A stretch of DNA of 64,000 nucleotides from the NCBI GenBank assembly GCA_030532685.1, contig JAUNKN010000005.1, forward strand, positions 1 to 64,000. The letters run 5' to 3'. Positions within the stretch are counted from its first letter, which is position 1, and each line of letters begins with the position of its first letter. Below the pieces are notes generated by a model that had not been told where the DNA came from, made no database searches, and worked only from the letters and a program-made list of their open reading frames with translations. This DNA is from Bacteroidales bacterium (GTDB lineage: Bacteria; Bacteroidota; Bacteroidia; Bacteroidales; Bacteroidaceae). Both the position numbers and the translations under genes were made by a program. Of the stretch, positions 53,069-60,774 are shown piece by piece.

Positions 53069-55312
53069 TCACTCCATGTCCAAATGGAGCGTGCCAGCTC
53101 GTAGGAGTTGATCGTGCGTGAGGCGGAAGCCCTTATGGAGTTTGCCTCCCAAGCGCACTTGGCCTATTCGTTGGCTTTGCCCTGCCTTGGGAGCCGAAAT
53201 GACCAAACGCGAAGTGCCATGATATTTCGGATCGAGATGGAGGGTGATTTTGTCGAAGACAGGAGCAGTGAGAGTATAGGAGGCTTCGGCGGGATTGTCG
53301 GGATAGAAACCCATCATGGCAAATACGGCCCAAGCGCTCATCGTACCCGTGTCGTCGTTGCCAGGCAGACCATCGGGGGCATTGCGAAAATGCTTCTCGA
53401 GCAGCTGGCGCGTGAGTTTTTGCGTGCGCCAAGCCTCACCAGGCACATAGGAGAAAAGATAGGGATAGGCAATGTTGGGTTCGTTGGTCGGGTCGTAAAT
53501 GCCTTTGTCAAAGACCTTTTGAAGTTTGTCGACGAAGGGACGAGCACCGCCCATGAGGCGCATCAGACCAGGAATGTCGTGGGGAACGAAGAAGGTGTAG
53601 TTCCAAGCGTTGCCTTCATGAAAACCTGGATTTTGCTCGAAATTGACGCCCAACATGGGGTCGAAAGGCGAATAGAACTTGCCATCGGGGGTAATGGGGC
53701 GTAGCGTTCCAAACTCCTTGGAATAGTAGTGCTTGTAGCCGAGTGAGCGGCGCGTGAACGTGCGAGCATCGGCCTTGTAGCCTAAAACATGGGCAAAGCG
53801 GGCGAGTGCCGCATCGGCCACGTAGTACTCGAGTGCGTGCGACACGCTATTGTCAAAGGGAGCACGCAGCGCACAATAGCCCAGCGAGAGATAGTCGTCG
53901 TTGTCGGGGCGCAGGAGGTTGTCCTTGCCTGGTGTGTTGGCGCCTTTGCACATAGCTTCATAGGCCAAAGCGACGTCGAAATCGCGCAAGCCCTTGGCCC
54001 AAGTGTCCACAATGACGGGAATGGCAGGATCGCCTTCCATCGTGAAAGTCTCTTGGCTAAACAATTCCCACTTGGGCAACCAGCCATTTTCTTTGTACTG
54101 CTCAAGCATGGAGCGCACCATATCGAGCTGTCGATCGGGAAAAAGGAGTGTGAAGAGTTGGTGCGTGCAGCGGTAGGTGTCCCAAAGGGAGAACACGGTG
54201 TAGCGATTGCCCTGAGTAGTAAGGGGAAGCCCCGTGTGCATGGCGGGATACTGCCCATTGACGTCTTGCAAGAGATTGGGGTGCATCTGTGTGTGATAGA
54301 GTGCCGTGTAGAAGACGGTGCGCTGCTCCTCCGTACCGCCCTCGACCTCAATGCACGAGAGGGCCTTGCTCCACGTGCGACGAGCATCGGCGTGCACTTG
54401 GTCAAAGTGGCTTCCACGAGGCTGTTCGGCCTCAAGATTTTGGCGAGCGTTTTCGGTCGAGACGAAAGAAACGCCAATTTGCACCTCGATTTGCTCGCCC
54501 TCGGAGGCATCAAAAGTGTAGTAAGCTCCGATATCATCGCCCGAAAGCAGGCGGAGATAGTCGGGATAGGGTTTAATCTTTCCCGCATAGCTTTCCCACT
54601 CGACCTCGGCCGTCATGGGGCGCTGGCGTTTCCAAAAACCGCGATTTTTCGGAGCTTTATTGAGGCGCATCACAAAGTAAATGGGGTAGACGGCTTGGGG
54701 ATTGTTGTAGCAGAAAGTACCCAAAAGTTTGCTGCCCTCTACCTCTGTCGGACTCACATAGCGCAAGCTGGCACCGCTCTCGTTGGTGAGGCCTTCGCCG
54801 AGGTTGAGCAGAATGTGAGCAGGCCCTTTTGGAAAGGTGAAACGCGCTACCGAGGTGCGCAAAGTAGCCGAGACTTCGGTGCGAATGCCATATTTCGTCA
54901 GGCGGTTGGCATAGTAACCTGGCGAGGCGACTTCGTCGGTATAGGGCGAACCGTAATCTTTGTAGTCGAGCTGCAAATCGCCCGAAGTGGGCATGAGTAG
55001 CAAACTGGCCATGTCGGGGCAGCCTACTCCACTGAGGTTCACATGCGAATAGCCGGTAAAGAAGCGATTTTTATATTCGTAAGGAGCCGACCACCAGCGA
55101 GCATCTTTGTCCTGCTCATTGGTGGGGCTTCCCATCACGTTGAAAGGCGAAACGCTCATGAGCCCCGTGGGCAACACGGCTCCAGGGTGACACACTCCAA
55201 AATTGGTCGTACCAATAAAGGGATTGACATAGTCGATAGGAGACTTGGGCCTCTGCGCATAGCCAAGCCATGCCCAAAGGAGCAGAAAGAGGAAAGAGAA
55301 TGTGTGTTTCAT
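53069..55312 (-). CDS. GH92-family alpha-1,2-mannosidase
   Basis: Starting at MKHTFSFLFLLLWAWLGYAQ (signal peptide) gives 747 aa. The N-terminal beta-sandwich begins IDYVNPFIGTTNFGVCHPGA, and the catalytic (alpha/alpha)6 barrel follows, with WDTYRCTHQLFTLL, then EGNAWNYTFFVPHD, and GNDDTGTMSAWAVFAMMGFYP with the acidic residues typical of GH92. These calcium-dependent exo-mannosidases trim host N-glycan mannose. The gene follows rsgA by 19 nt and precedes an outer-membrane protein, in one minus-strand operon. No SusC/SusD pair is nearby, which is unusual for a complete utilization locus. Confidence 0.93.
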   Translation of the reverse strand: MKHTFSFLFLLLWAWLGYAQRPKSPIDYVNPFIGTTNFGVCHPGAVLPTGLMSVSPFNVMGSPTNEQDKDARWWSAPYEYKNRFFTGYSHVNLSGVGCPDMASLLLMPTSGDLQLDYKDYGSPYTDEVASPGYYANRLTKYGIRTEVSATLRTSVARFTFPKGPAHILLNLGEGLTNESGASLRYVSPTEVEGSKLLGTFCYNNPQAVYPIYFVMRLNKAPKNRGFWKRQRPMTAEVEWESYAGKIKPYPDYLRLLSGDDIGAYYTFDASEGEQIEVQIGVSFVSTENARQNLEAEQPRGSHFDQVHADARRTWSKALSCIEVEGGTEEQRTVFYTALYHTQMHPNLLQDVNGQYPAMHTGLPLTTQGNRYTVFSLWDTYRCTHQLFTLLFPDRQLDMVRSMLEQYKENGWLPKWELFSQETFTMEGDPAIPVIVDTWAKGLRDFDVALAYEAMCKGANTPGKDNLLRPDNDDYLSLGYCALRAPFDNSVSHALEYYVADAALARFAHVLGYKADARTFTRRSLGYKHYYSKEFGTLRPITPDGKFYSPFDPMLGVNFEQNPGFHEGNAWNYTFFVPHDIPGLMRLMGGARPFVDKLQKVFDKGIYDPTNEPNIAYPYLFSYVPGEAWRTQKLTRQLLEKHFRNAPDGLPGNDDTGTMSAWAVFAMMGFYPDNPAEASYTLTAPVFDKITLHLDPKYHGTSRLVISAPKAGQSQRIGQVRLGGKLHKGFRLTHDQLLRAGTLHLDME

Positions 55313-55331
55313 AGCAAAAGGTAGGTTAATC

Positions 55332-56270
55332 TTAGAAAGCAGGTCGATATTTGCCTTCCTCCTTGTCGTTGAGCATAGAGACATAGGAGGTGTAGCGAGA
55401 AGGCGCCAAACGATGCTCTTCGAGTGCCTGAACGACGGCACATCCAGGCTCACCCGTGTGCAAGCAGTTGGAAAAACGGCATTCGCGACCAATGGCAAAG
55501 ATGTCGCGGAAATAGTGGCTCACTTCCTCGGGTTCGATGTCGAAAGTGCCGAAGCCCTTGATACCCGGAATGTCGATGAGCGAGCCGCCTCCAGTGTCGA
55601 GGTCATAGAGCTCGCTGAAGGTAGTCGTATGTTGGCCAGCTCCATGAGCCGACGAGATTTCGGCCGTGCGCACCTTAGCTCCCGGAATGAGACTATTGAT
55701 GAGCGTGGACTTTCCTACTCCTGAATGTCCCGCAAGTAGGGTGATTTTTCCCTCCAGATGGCGACGAATATCGGTCAGTCCCTCGCCCGTGAGCGCAGAG
55801 ATGTGCCACACCTCGTAGCCCACGTGGCTGTACATGAGGGTCAAATAGTCCACGGCCTCGCGCTCCTCATCGCTCAGGTCGTCCATTTTGTTGAATACCA
55901 AGGTCACGGGCACTCGATAGGCCTCGGCCGAAGCAAGAAAGCGGTCGATAAAAGTAGTGGTAGTTTCAGGACGAGCAATGGTCACAAAGAGCAAAGCCTG
56001 GTCGATATTGGCGGCCAAGATATGGCTTTGTTTGGAAAGGTTGGAGGCTTTGCGAATAATGTAGTTACGCCGCTCATCAATCGCTGTGATATAGGCTAGT
56101 TCGCCCTCGGTAGTGGGACGTAGCGTTACCCCATCGCCCACGGCCACGGGATTGGTGGTGCGTATGCCTTTGAGGCGAAAATTGCCTTTGACACGACACT
56201 CCATGAGTTGCCCCGTGTCGGTGCGTACGATATAGCTGCTACCAGTGTTGCGAATGACGATGCCGTGCAT
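55332..56270 (-). CDS. rsgA: Small ribosomal subunit biogenesis GTPase RsgA
   Basis: This 312-aa protein shows the circularly permuted GTPase order of RsgA. An OB domain lies at residues 1-65, then G4 NKMD (127-130), G1 GHSGVGKST (181-189), G3 DIPG (233-236), and a C-terminal zinc site (C264, C269, H271, C277). RsgA helps mature the 30S subunit and is GTP-dependent. It is the first gene of an operon with GH92 mannosidase, the outer-membrane protein and the ArsC-family gene, and follows the frr terminator. Confidence 0.95.
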   Translation of the reverse strand: MHGIVIRNTGSSYIVRTDTGQLMECRVKGNFRLKGIRTTNPVAVGDGVTLRPTTEGELAYITAIDERRNYIIRKASNLSKQSHILAANIDQALLFVTIARPETTTTFIDRFLASAEAYRVPVTLVFNKMDDLSDEEREAVDYLTLMYSHVGYEVWHISALTGEGLTDIRRHLEGKITLLAGHSGVGKSTLINSLIPGAKVRTAEISSAHGAGQHTTTFSELYDLDTGGGSLIDIPGIKGFGTFDIEPEEVSHYFRDIFAIGRECRFSNCLHTGEPGCAVVQALEEHRLAPSRYTSYVSMLNDKEEGKYRPAF

Positions 56271-56291
56271 GAAAAAAAGAGGTAAACAAAA

Positions 56292-56327
56292 GGGACTGCG
56301 TCAAAACTTTCATTTTAACACAGCCCC
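56292..56327 (-). terminator. Terminator of frr
   Basis: An imperfect hairpin (about 12 of 16 pairs, arms around 56292-56307 and 56312-56327) is followed on the minus strand by TTTTGTTTACC. It lies about 50 nt past the frr stop. Confidence 0.6.
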
Positions 56328-56379
56328 ATCGTTGAGAGTAAAAAAATGGTTGAAAAAAGTAGCGTATACGGGGCCAGTC

Positions 56380-56940
56380 TTATACTGTCATGATTTCCTT
56401 GCTCTTAGCCGCGAGGAGTTCTTCGATACGCTTAATCATTTTGTCGTGGAGTTTTTGCAGGTCGCCCTCAGCATCTTTGGCCACGTCCTCGGGCACACCA
56501 TCTTTGGTGCTCTTCTTGAGTTTGTCGATGCCATCGCGACGTACGTTGCGAACAGAGATTTTGCTCTCCTCTCCTTCGGCGTTGCACTGCTTGGTCAGGT
56601 CGCGACGACGCTCCTCTGTGAGGGGAGGAATGGCCAGACGTATCACCTCGCCATTGCTCTCGGGCATAATGCCCACATTGGAGTCGATAATCGCCTTTTC
56701 GATGGGGCGAAACATGGACTTGTCCCAGGGTTTGATAGCAATGGTGCGTGCATCGGGAGTCGTGATGGCTGCCACATTGTTTACAGGTACCATAGAACCG
56801 TAGGAGTTGACCATTACTTGGTCGAGGATGTGCACGTTGGCCTTACCTGCACGAATGTGCGAAAGGGTTTCTTCAAGGTGCATCACACTCATTTCCATTC
56901 GTTCTTCGCTCTCGGCGAGCAGTTGCTTTACGTCTAACAT
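56380..56940 (-). CDS. frr: Ribosome recycling factor
   Basis: The start MLDVKQLLAESEERMEMSV gives 186 aa, the standard length. Domain features are LSHIRAGKANVHILDQVMV, SYGSMVPVNNVAAIT, the P-rich hinge IKPWDKSMFRPIEKAII, then IRLAIPPLTEERRRDL and NVRRDGIDKLKK. Frr splits the post-termination ribosome together with EF-G. It is monocistronic with a perfect promoter (56966-56997) and terminator. An in-frame upstream extension is not used because the promoter lies inside it. Confidence 0.96.
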   Translation of the reverse strand: MLDVKQLLAESEERMEMSVMHLEETLSHIRAGKANVHILDQVMVNSYGSMVPVNNVAAITTPDARTIAIKPWDKSMFRPIEKAIIDSNVGIMPESNGEVIRLAIPPLTEERRRDLTKQCNAEGEESKISVRNVRRDGIDKLKKSTKDGVPEDVAKDAEGDLQKLHDKMIKRIEELLAAKSKEIMTV

Positions 56941-56965
56941 ATTTGTGTGTTGTTTGTTTCCAAAG

Positions 56966-56997
56966 CAAAAATAGGAGAAATCAGGAGATTGACCAAA
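56966..56997 (-). promoter_or_regulatory. Promoter of frr
   Basis: On the minus strand TTTG (56997-56994), a 20-nt spacer and TATTTTTG (56973-56966) match the consensus perfectly. The ATG at 56940 follows after 25 nt. Confidence 0.8.
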
Positions 56998-57035
56998 TGT
57001 TTGGCACAAGAATTGAAAGCCCAAGCGACAAAAGC

Positions 57036-57067
57036 TCGCCCACTGCAAGGCTTGTTGCAGTGGGCGA
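57036..57067 (-). terminator. Terminator of the sialidase gene
   Basis: A perfect 13-bp stem (57036-57048 with 57055-57067) has a 6-nt loop and is followed on the minus strand by GCTTTTGTC. It lies 20 nt past the stop codon. Confidence 0.82.
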
Positions 57068-57087
57068 AGAGAAAAAGTCTAAAAGTA

Positions 57088-60000
57088 TCAGCGTACGACG
57101 CGCTTTTGACCATCTACGAGGTAGATACCCGCAGGGAGCTGGTCAAGCTCCTTCACTTGCAGGCGTTGGCCTTTGAGATTGTAGATTCCCGAGGAAACTG
57201 CACGCTGAGCCAAAGGAGCTTGTTCAACAGCGGTGATGGTGTTGAAGAAGTCCATATCGGCTTCGACATAGGGATTTTCGATGAGCACCCACTTAGAACC
57301 TGCATCGTCGGCTGTCCAGTTGGCAATAGGCTTGCCCGCAAGCTGAGGGGCTGCGCAGAAAAAGTCGGTGTTGCCTCCTGTCGTACTGAAAGCAAATCCG
57401 CCTTCAATCTCGCGCACCTTAATGGCAACTTTATCGGTAGAGAATACACTGGGGTTGCCCGTCTTGGCATATTGCTTGGCGCCAATGTTGTAGAGGAACC
57501 ATTCGCCCTTCTTGTTCTTGGCCAGTTGCCATGCACCAGTGGCTGCGAAAGCATCGTAGTCCTTGCTGTATTCGCTCATGCTCAGGGCATGCGTCGCATC
57601 GCCTTTCATACCTTCTACCCAGACGTTGTTTTCTTGTGCTTTCTTCACGACATAGGTTGTGAAGTGGGCATTGTAGAGGGCATAGGCCTTATCGGCTTTA
57701 ACATCCGCCAGTTTTGTCACCGTAGCCCCAAGAGGAGGAACGGCTTGTTCCAAACGAAGTGCTGTGGTGTGTGCCTCATCGAGCGTAGATACGGGAAGCA
57801 ATACAAGTGCACTCTTGCTGACATCAAGCGCCCAGTAGTTTTCCTGAGCTTGCAAGGTCAAGAAGCCATAAGCCTCCTTAGATTCGAGCATCACTTTCTC
57901 GCCAGCCATCAGTTTGTTGAAACTCAGCGGAGTGGTCGAGGCTGCTTCCAAGACGGGCTTCTTCTCCTTCACGCCGAGGTAGCGACCGTCTTGCGCGAGG
58001 AGCATGTACTGCCCATCCTCTTGCTTCTTGGCCAAAAACATTGCCGTGAGAGGGAGCTTTTGGTTCGCTTGGCGAGGCTTCACTTCCAAAGCATCGTCCT
58101 TTTGATTGAGGAAAAACTCCTTGCCGTCCTTACCCACAAATGTGAGCGTATAATAGCGTTGATTGAGTGGCAACTCCACCTGTTTGGCCATATAGAGGGC
58201 TGCGATGGCCTTTGCCATCTCGTCCTTGGTCACGGTGTTTTCGCTTTCCACTTTCTCTATGAGGGAGAGCAGTGCGGCACGTTCTTGAGCATTGTCGGCT
58301 GCATAGCCCAATCCTTTGAGAGCAAGCGCCTTGCGGGCCTCGGCAACTTCGAGGGCTGTGGCCAACTTGGCATCGATGGTGGGACGAGGGGCTGTAGCAT
58401 CGTAGGTATAAGCTCCGCCCGTAATGTCCTCAACGCTGTACTTCTTATAGACCAACGTATAACCTCCGCCCGAAGTATTCGTGAAAGTCTCCTCTTCGTA
58501 GAAGAAACCCACGTGGTGGTCTTTCTGCAACACCATCGTAGAATAAGCAGAGCCCAATTCGGTCACGAGCTTCGTACCGTCCCATCCCTTTGCAAAGTTA
58601 TTGGGAGTATTGTAGTCGAGCACAGAGGCCAACTCCTTGTAGTTGATACCCACCCTGGTACGTCCCGAGGGGCCGAAGGGAACACTTTGCAGGGCGAGGA
58701 ACATTTTCTGATTGTCGCTCGTACGCTTGACGGGAAGAATGAGGATTTCGCCATTGCAAGCGTTGGACGAAGCGGTGATACCTCCATTGTTCTTGCTCGA
58801 GAAAGCCTTTTCGGCCCACATACCTTCTGCTTTTTCTACATTGGAGAAGGTATAGATATTGTAGTTGCGGCCACCGTGAGCGCGGGCACTAATCACGATG
58901 CTACCATTGGGAAGTTCTTCCACCTTGGGCTCGTCGCCTCCAGTAGGAACGGGAGGTGTGGCTGCATCGCCCAGTACTTTCCAATTCTTTCCGAAATCGT
59001 CGGAATAAAGCACCCAGCAGGCCATTACACCTGTTGCCTTGACATAGCCAGAAAGAGCAGCATAAACACGATAGTGGGTGCCCACCTTGACCGTAGAACT
59101 TTGGAAAATGCGTCCCGAACCGAAGAACATCGAGTCGATGTAGCCCGCAGGAGCTACGCCATCGAAGAGTTTGTAGATGTGCTCCGTGAGGTCTTCATGC
59201 TGTGTCCAAGTCGCTCCACCATCGTGGCTATACCAGCGTGCCACGGGGTTAGGATTGTTGCGACGTCCCGAGAAGAGGGGCACACGACCGCTCACACTGA
59301 GCATGAGAATCTCGTCGCTCTCGTGGTCGCCCACAATGGCGGCATCGCCAAAGGCGCTATTGCGAGCACTGCCATCGTTGCCCTTGGCCACGTCGCGTCC
59401 TTGCTCATCTTTCGGGTCGGTGGGCTGAGTCCAAGTCTCACCATTGTCGAGCGAACGAGCTATGTGCAAGTCGATGTGTCCATATCCAATGTCGGCACGA
59501 CTGAAGCGGTAGTCGCCCACTGCAGTGAGGTGACCACTCTTGCCCGCTACGGCAAGGGCAGGTATGCGGTAGGGTATGCCTGTTCCGTTGGTCACCATCA
59601 GGTTGTGCTGCCTTTCGCCCGCTTTCTTCACGAGCTTCACCACAAAGTTGCTGGTGCGAGCAAAATCCTTGTTGCCATTGCGACTCACGTCGAAAGAGGC
59701 GGTGCGCTGAGGAGTAGCCAGTTCGACTTTGACCGATTTTTTCTCCGTGAGACCAGTGGCATTCACTGCCGCTTTCCCTTCGGGCGTAACGGTTACTTGA
59801 CCATTGGCGGCATCGGCCGTAAAATCGAACGAATAGCCTTGCACGGCCCACCCTTCACTCGCCGTGAGGGTATAAGTGGCGCGGAAAGGAGCAGCGCCAT
59901 TCGTAAACAACTTGATGTTGGCATCATCATAGAAGGCCATGTTGTTTTTATCGCAGGAGAGTTTCAGCTGCGGTGCCGTTTGGGTGCTGGTCCACTCGGA

Positions 60001-60159
60001 AGCCCAAGTTTGCGCCTGATTTTGCTTCGTAAAGCTACCTGCCGCCTTGCCCACCGTAATCGAAACGGAAGCATCGGCCTTTTGCGCCTGCACACTCATC
60101 GTGCCTGCCGACAGCAGGGCCGAGGCTACCAACGTACTTTTGAGTAAAGTTGTAATCAT
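57088..60159 (-). CDS. nanH: T9SS-secreted sialidase (GH33, NanH/SiaPG-type)
   Basis: This 1023-aa protein has a signal peptide (ending near SVQAQ). Residues 25-180 are a carbohydrate-binding-like N-terminal domain. The sialidase beta-propeller follows, with the arginine motif YRIPALAV near residue 198. Asp-boxes are SLDNGETWT (about 236), SHDGGATWT (about 311) and SDDFGKNWK (about 386). Catalytic-region motifs EELPNGSIVISARAHGGRN are present. Residues 590-950 are an extra region of unknown fold. The end, GIYNLKGQRLQVKELDQL, is a T9SS sorting signal. It releases terminal sialic acid from host glycoproteins, working upstream of mannosidases such as GH92. Confidence 0.92.
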   Translation of the reverse strand: MITTLLKSTLVASALLSAGTMSVQAQKADASVSITVGKAAGSFTKQNQAQTWASEWTSTQTAPQLKLSCDKNNMAFYDDANIKLFTNGAAPFRATYTLTASEGWAVQGYSFDFTADAANGQVTVTPEGKAAVNATGLTEKKSVKVELATPQRTASFDVSRNGNKDFARTSNFVVKLVKKAGERQHNLMVTNGTGIPYRIPALAVAGKSGHLTAVGDYRFSRADIGYGHIDLHIARSLDNGETWTQPTDPKDEQGRDVAKGNDGSARNSAFGDAAIVGDHESDEILMLSVSGRVPLFSGRRNNPNPVARWYSHDGGATWTQHEDLTEHIYKLFDGVAPAGYIDSMFFGSGRIFQSSTVKVGTHYRVYAALSGYVKATGVMACWVLYSDDFGKNWKVLGDAATPPVPTGGDEPKVEELPNGSIVISARAHGGRNYNIYTFSNVEKAEGMWAEKAFSSKNNGGITASSNACNGEILILPVKRTSDNQKMFLALQSVPFGPSGRTRVGINYKELASVLDYNTPNNFAKGWDGTKLVTELGSAYSTMVLQKDHHVGFFYEEETFTNTSGGGYTLVYKKYSVEDITGGAYTYDATAPRPTIDAKLATALEVAEARKALALKGLGYAADNAQERAALLSLIEKVESENTVTKDEMAKAIAALYMAKQVELPLNQRYYTLTFVGKDGKEFFLNQKDDALEVKPRQANQKLPLTAMFLAKKQEDGQYMLLAQDGRYLGVKEKKPVLEAASTTPLSFNKLMAGEKVMLESKEAYGFLTLQAQENYWALDVSKSALVLLPVSTLDEAHTTALRLEQAVPPLGATVTKLADVKADKAYALYNAHFTTYVVKKAQENNVWVEGMKGDATHALSMSEYSKDYDAFAATGAWQLAKNKKGEWFLYNIGAKQYAKTGNPSVFSTDKVAIKVREIEGGFAFSTTGGNTDFFCAAPQLAGKPIANWTADDAGSKWVLIENPYVEADMDFFNTITAVEQAPLAQRAVSSGIYNLKGQRLQVKELDQLPAGIYLVDGQKRVVR

Positions 60160-60209
60160 AGTATTGCTATAATAGTATTTTATGTAAAATCTACGTTACA
60201 TTTCAGGCG

Positions 60210-60241
60210 CAAATATATGCAAAATTTTCTCGTTTAGCAAA
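60210..60241 (-). promoter_or_regulatory. Promoter of the sialidase gene
   Basis: On the minus strand TTTG (60241-60238), a 20-nt spacer and TATATTTG (60217-60210) match the consensus perfectly. The ATG at 60159 is 50 nt downstream. Confidence 0.8.
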
Positions 60242-60308
60242 TACTTCATATTATTTAAGAAGCTATTATCCCGAAGAGAGGAGATAGAGAAGCACAGACA
60301 AGACTACC

Positions 60309-60601
60309 CTCGCGCGCGTGCATCCCATAGGCACATCGTTTTTTCCCTCCACTCCTTCCACAAAAGACGATAATATCCTGTTTATCAGGAAATAGGGAAG
60401 TGGAAGAAAGAGGAATTGCTGCCTCCAAGGGCTTCCATTTTTTAGTGCTCACACGCAAGAAGATAAGAGAGAAAGATGTGGAAGTTGTGGAAGCAAAAAA
60501 AGGTCGGCTTCCACAAGTTTACTTCCTCCTTTTCAAGCACTTATCCCCCAAACATGGAAGAAAGGAAGTCAAAAACAAAACATTAGGGGTGCGCGCGCGA
60601 G
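60309..60601. repeat. Family B MITE-like dispersed element, copy B4
   Basis: About 293 bp. The left end is CTCGCGCGCGTG followed by TTTTTTCCCTCCACTCCTTCC. Inner arms are GTGGAAGTTGTGGAAGCAAA and CGGCTTCCAC. The right arm is TGGAAGAAAGGAAGTCAAAA, then TTAGGGGTGCGCGCGCGAG. Confidence 0.75.
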
Positions 60602-60653
60602 GAAAAACAAAAAAAGTCGCAGCCTCAAAAATAAAACTCGCAACGAGAAATAC

Positions 60654-60695
60654 CGGAATGGGAAGCCCGTTGACAGGAATGGGAAGAAAATCGCG
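60654..60695. repeat. Possible diverged family A repeat
   Basis: Two GGAATGGGAAG stretches, about 20 bp apart, end in GAAAATC, the core of family A. The inverse (GCTTCCCATTCC) occurs at the end of copy A2 (20478-20489). It has drifted from the CCCACGTAG form. Confidence 0.4.
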
Positions 60696-60757
60696 AGGAG
60701 AACCGCGCGAAACGACCGAGCGGCATTGCTCTCGTGGAATCACGCGGTTCTCTTCGC
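60693..60757 (-). terminator. Terminator of priA
   Basis: A 15-bp stem (60693-60707 with 60743-60757, one G-U pair) encloses a 35-nt loop that contains its own small hairpin. On the minus strand it is followed by ATTTTCTTCC. It lies about 18 nt past the stop at 60775. Confidence 0.65.
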
Positions 60758-60774
60758 AAGGAAAAAAGTAGTGG

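Larger units (their letters stand above)
60160..60774. other. Gene-free region with element B4
   Basis: It holds the sialidase promoter (60210-60241), element B4 (60309-60601), a short variant of family A near 60654-60695 and the priA terminator (60693-60757). No gene was seen. Confidence 0.7.

Noticed and set aside
56947..60147. Very long plus-strand open frame (over 1000 codons) antisense to the sialidase
   Set aside because: It is the mirror of a real gene with clear sialidase motifs and a T9SS signal. Its translation has no coherent domain and it starts inside the frr promoter region.
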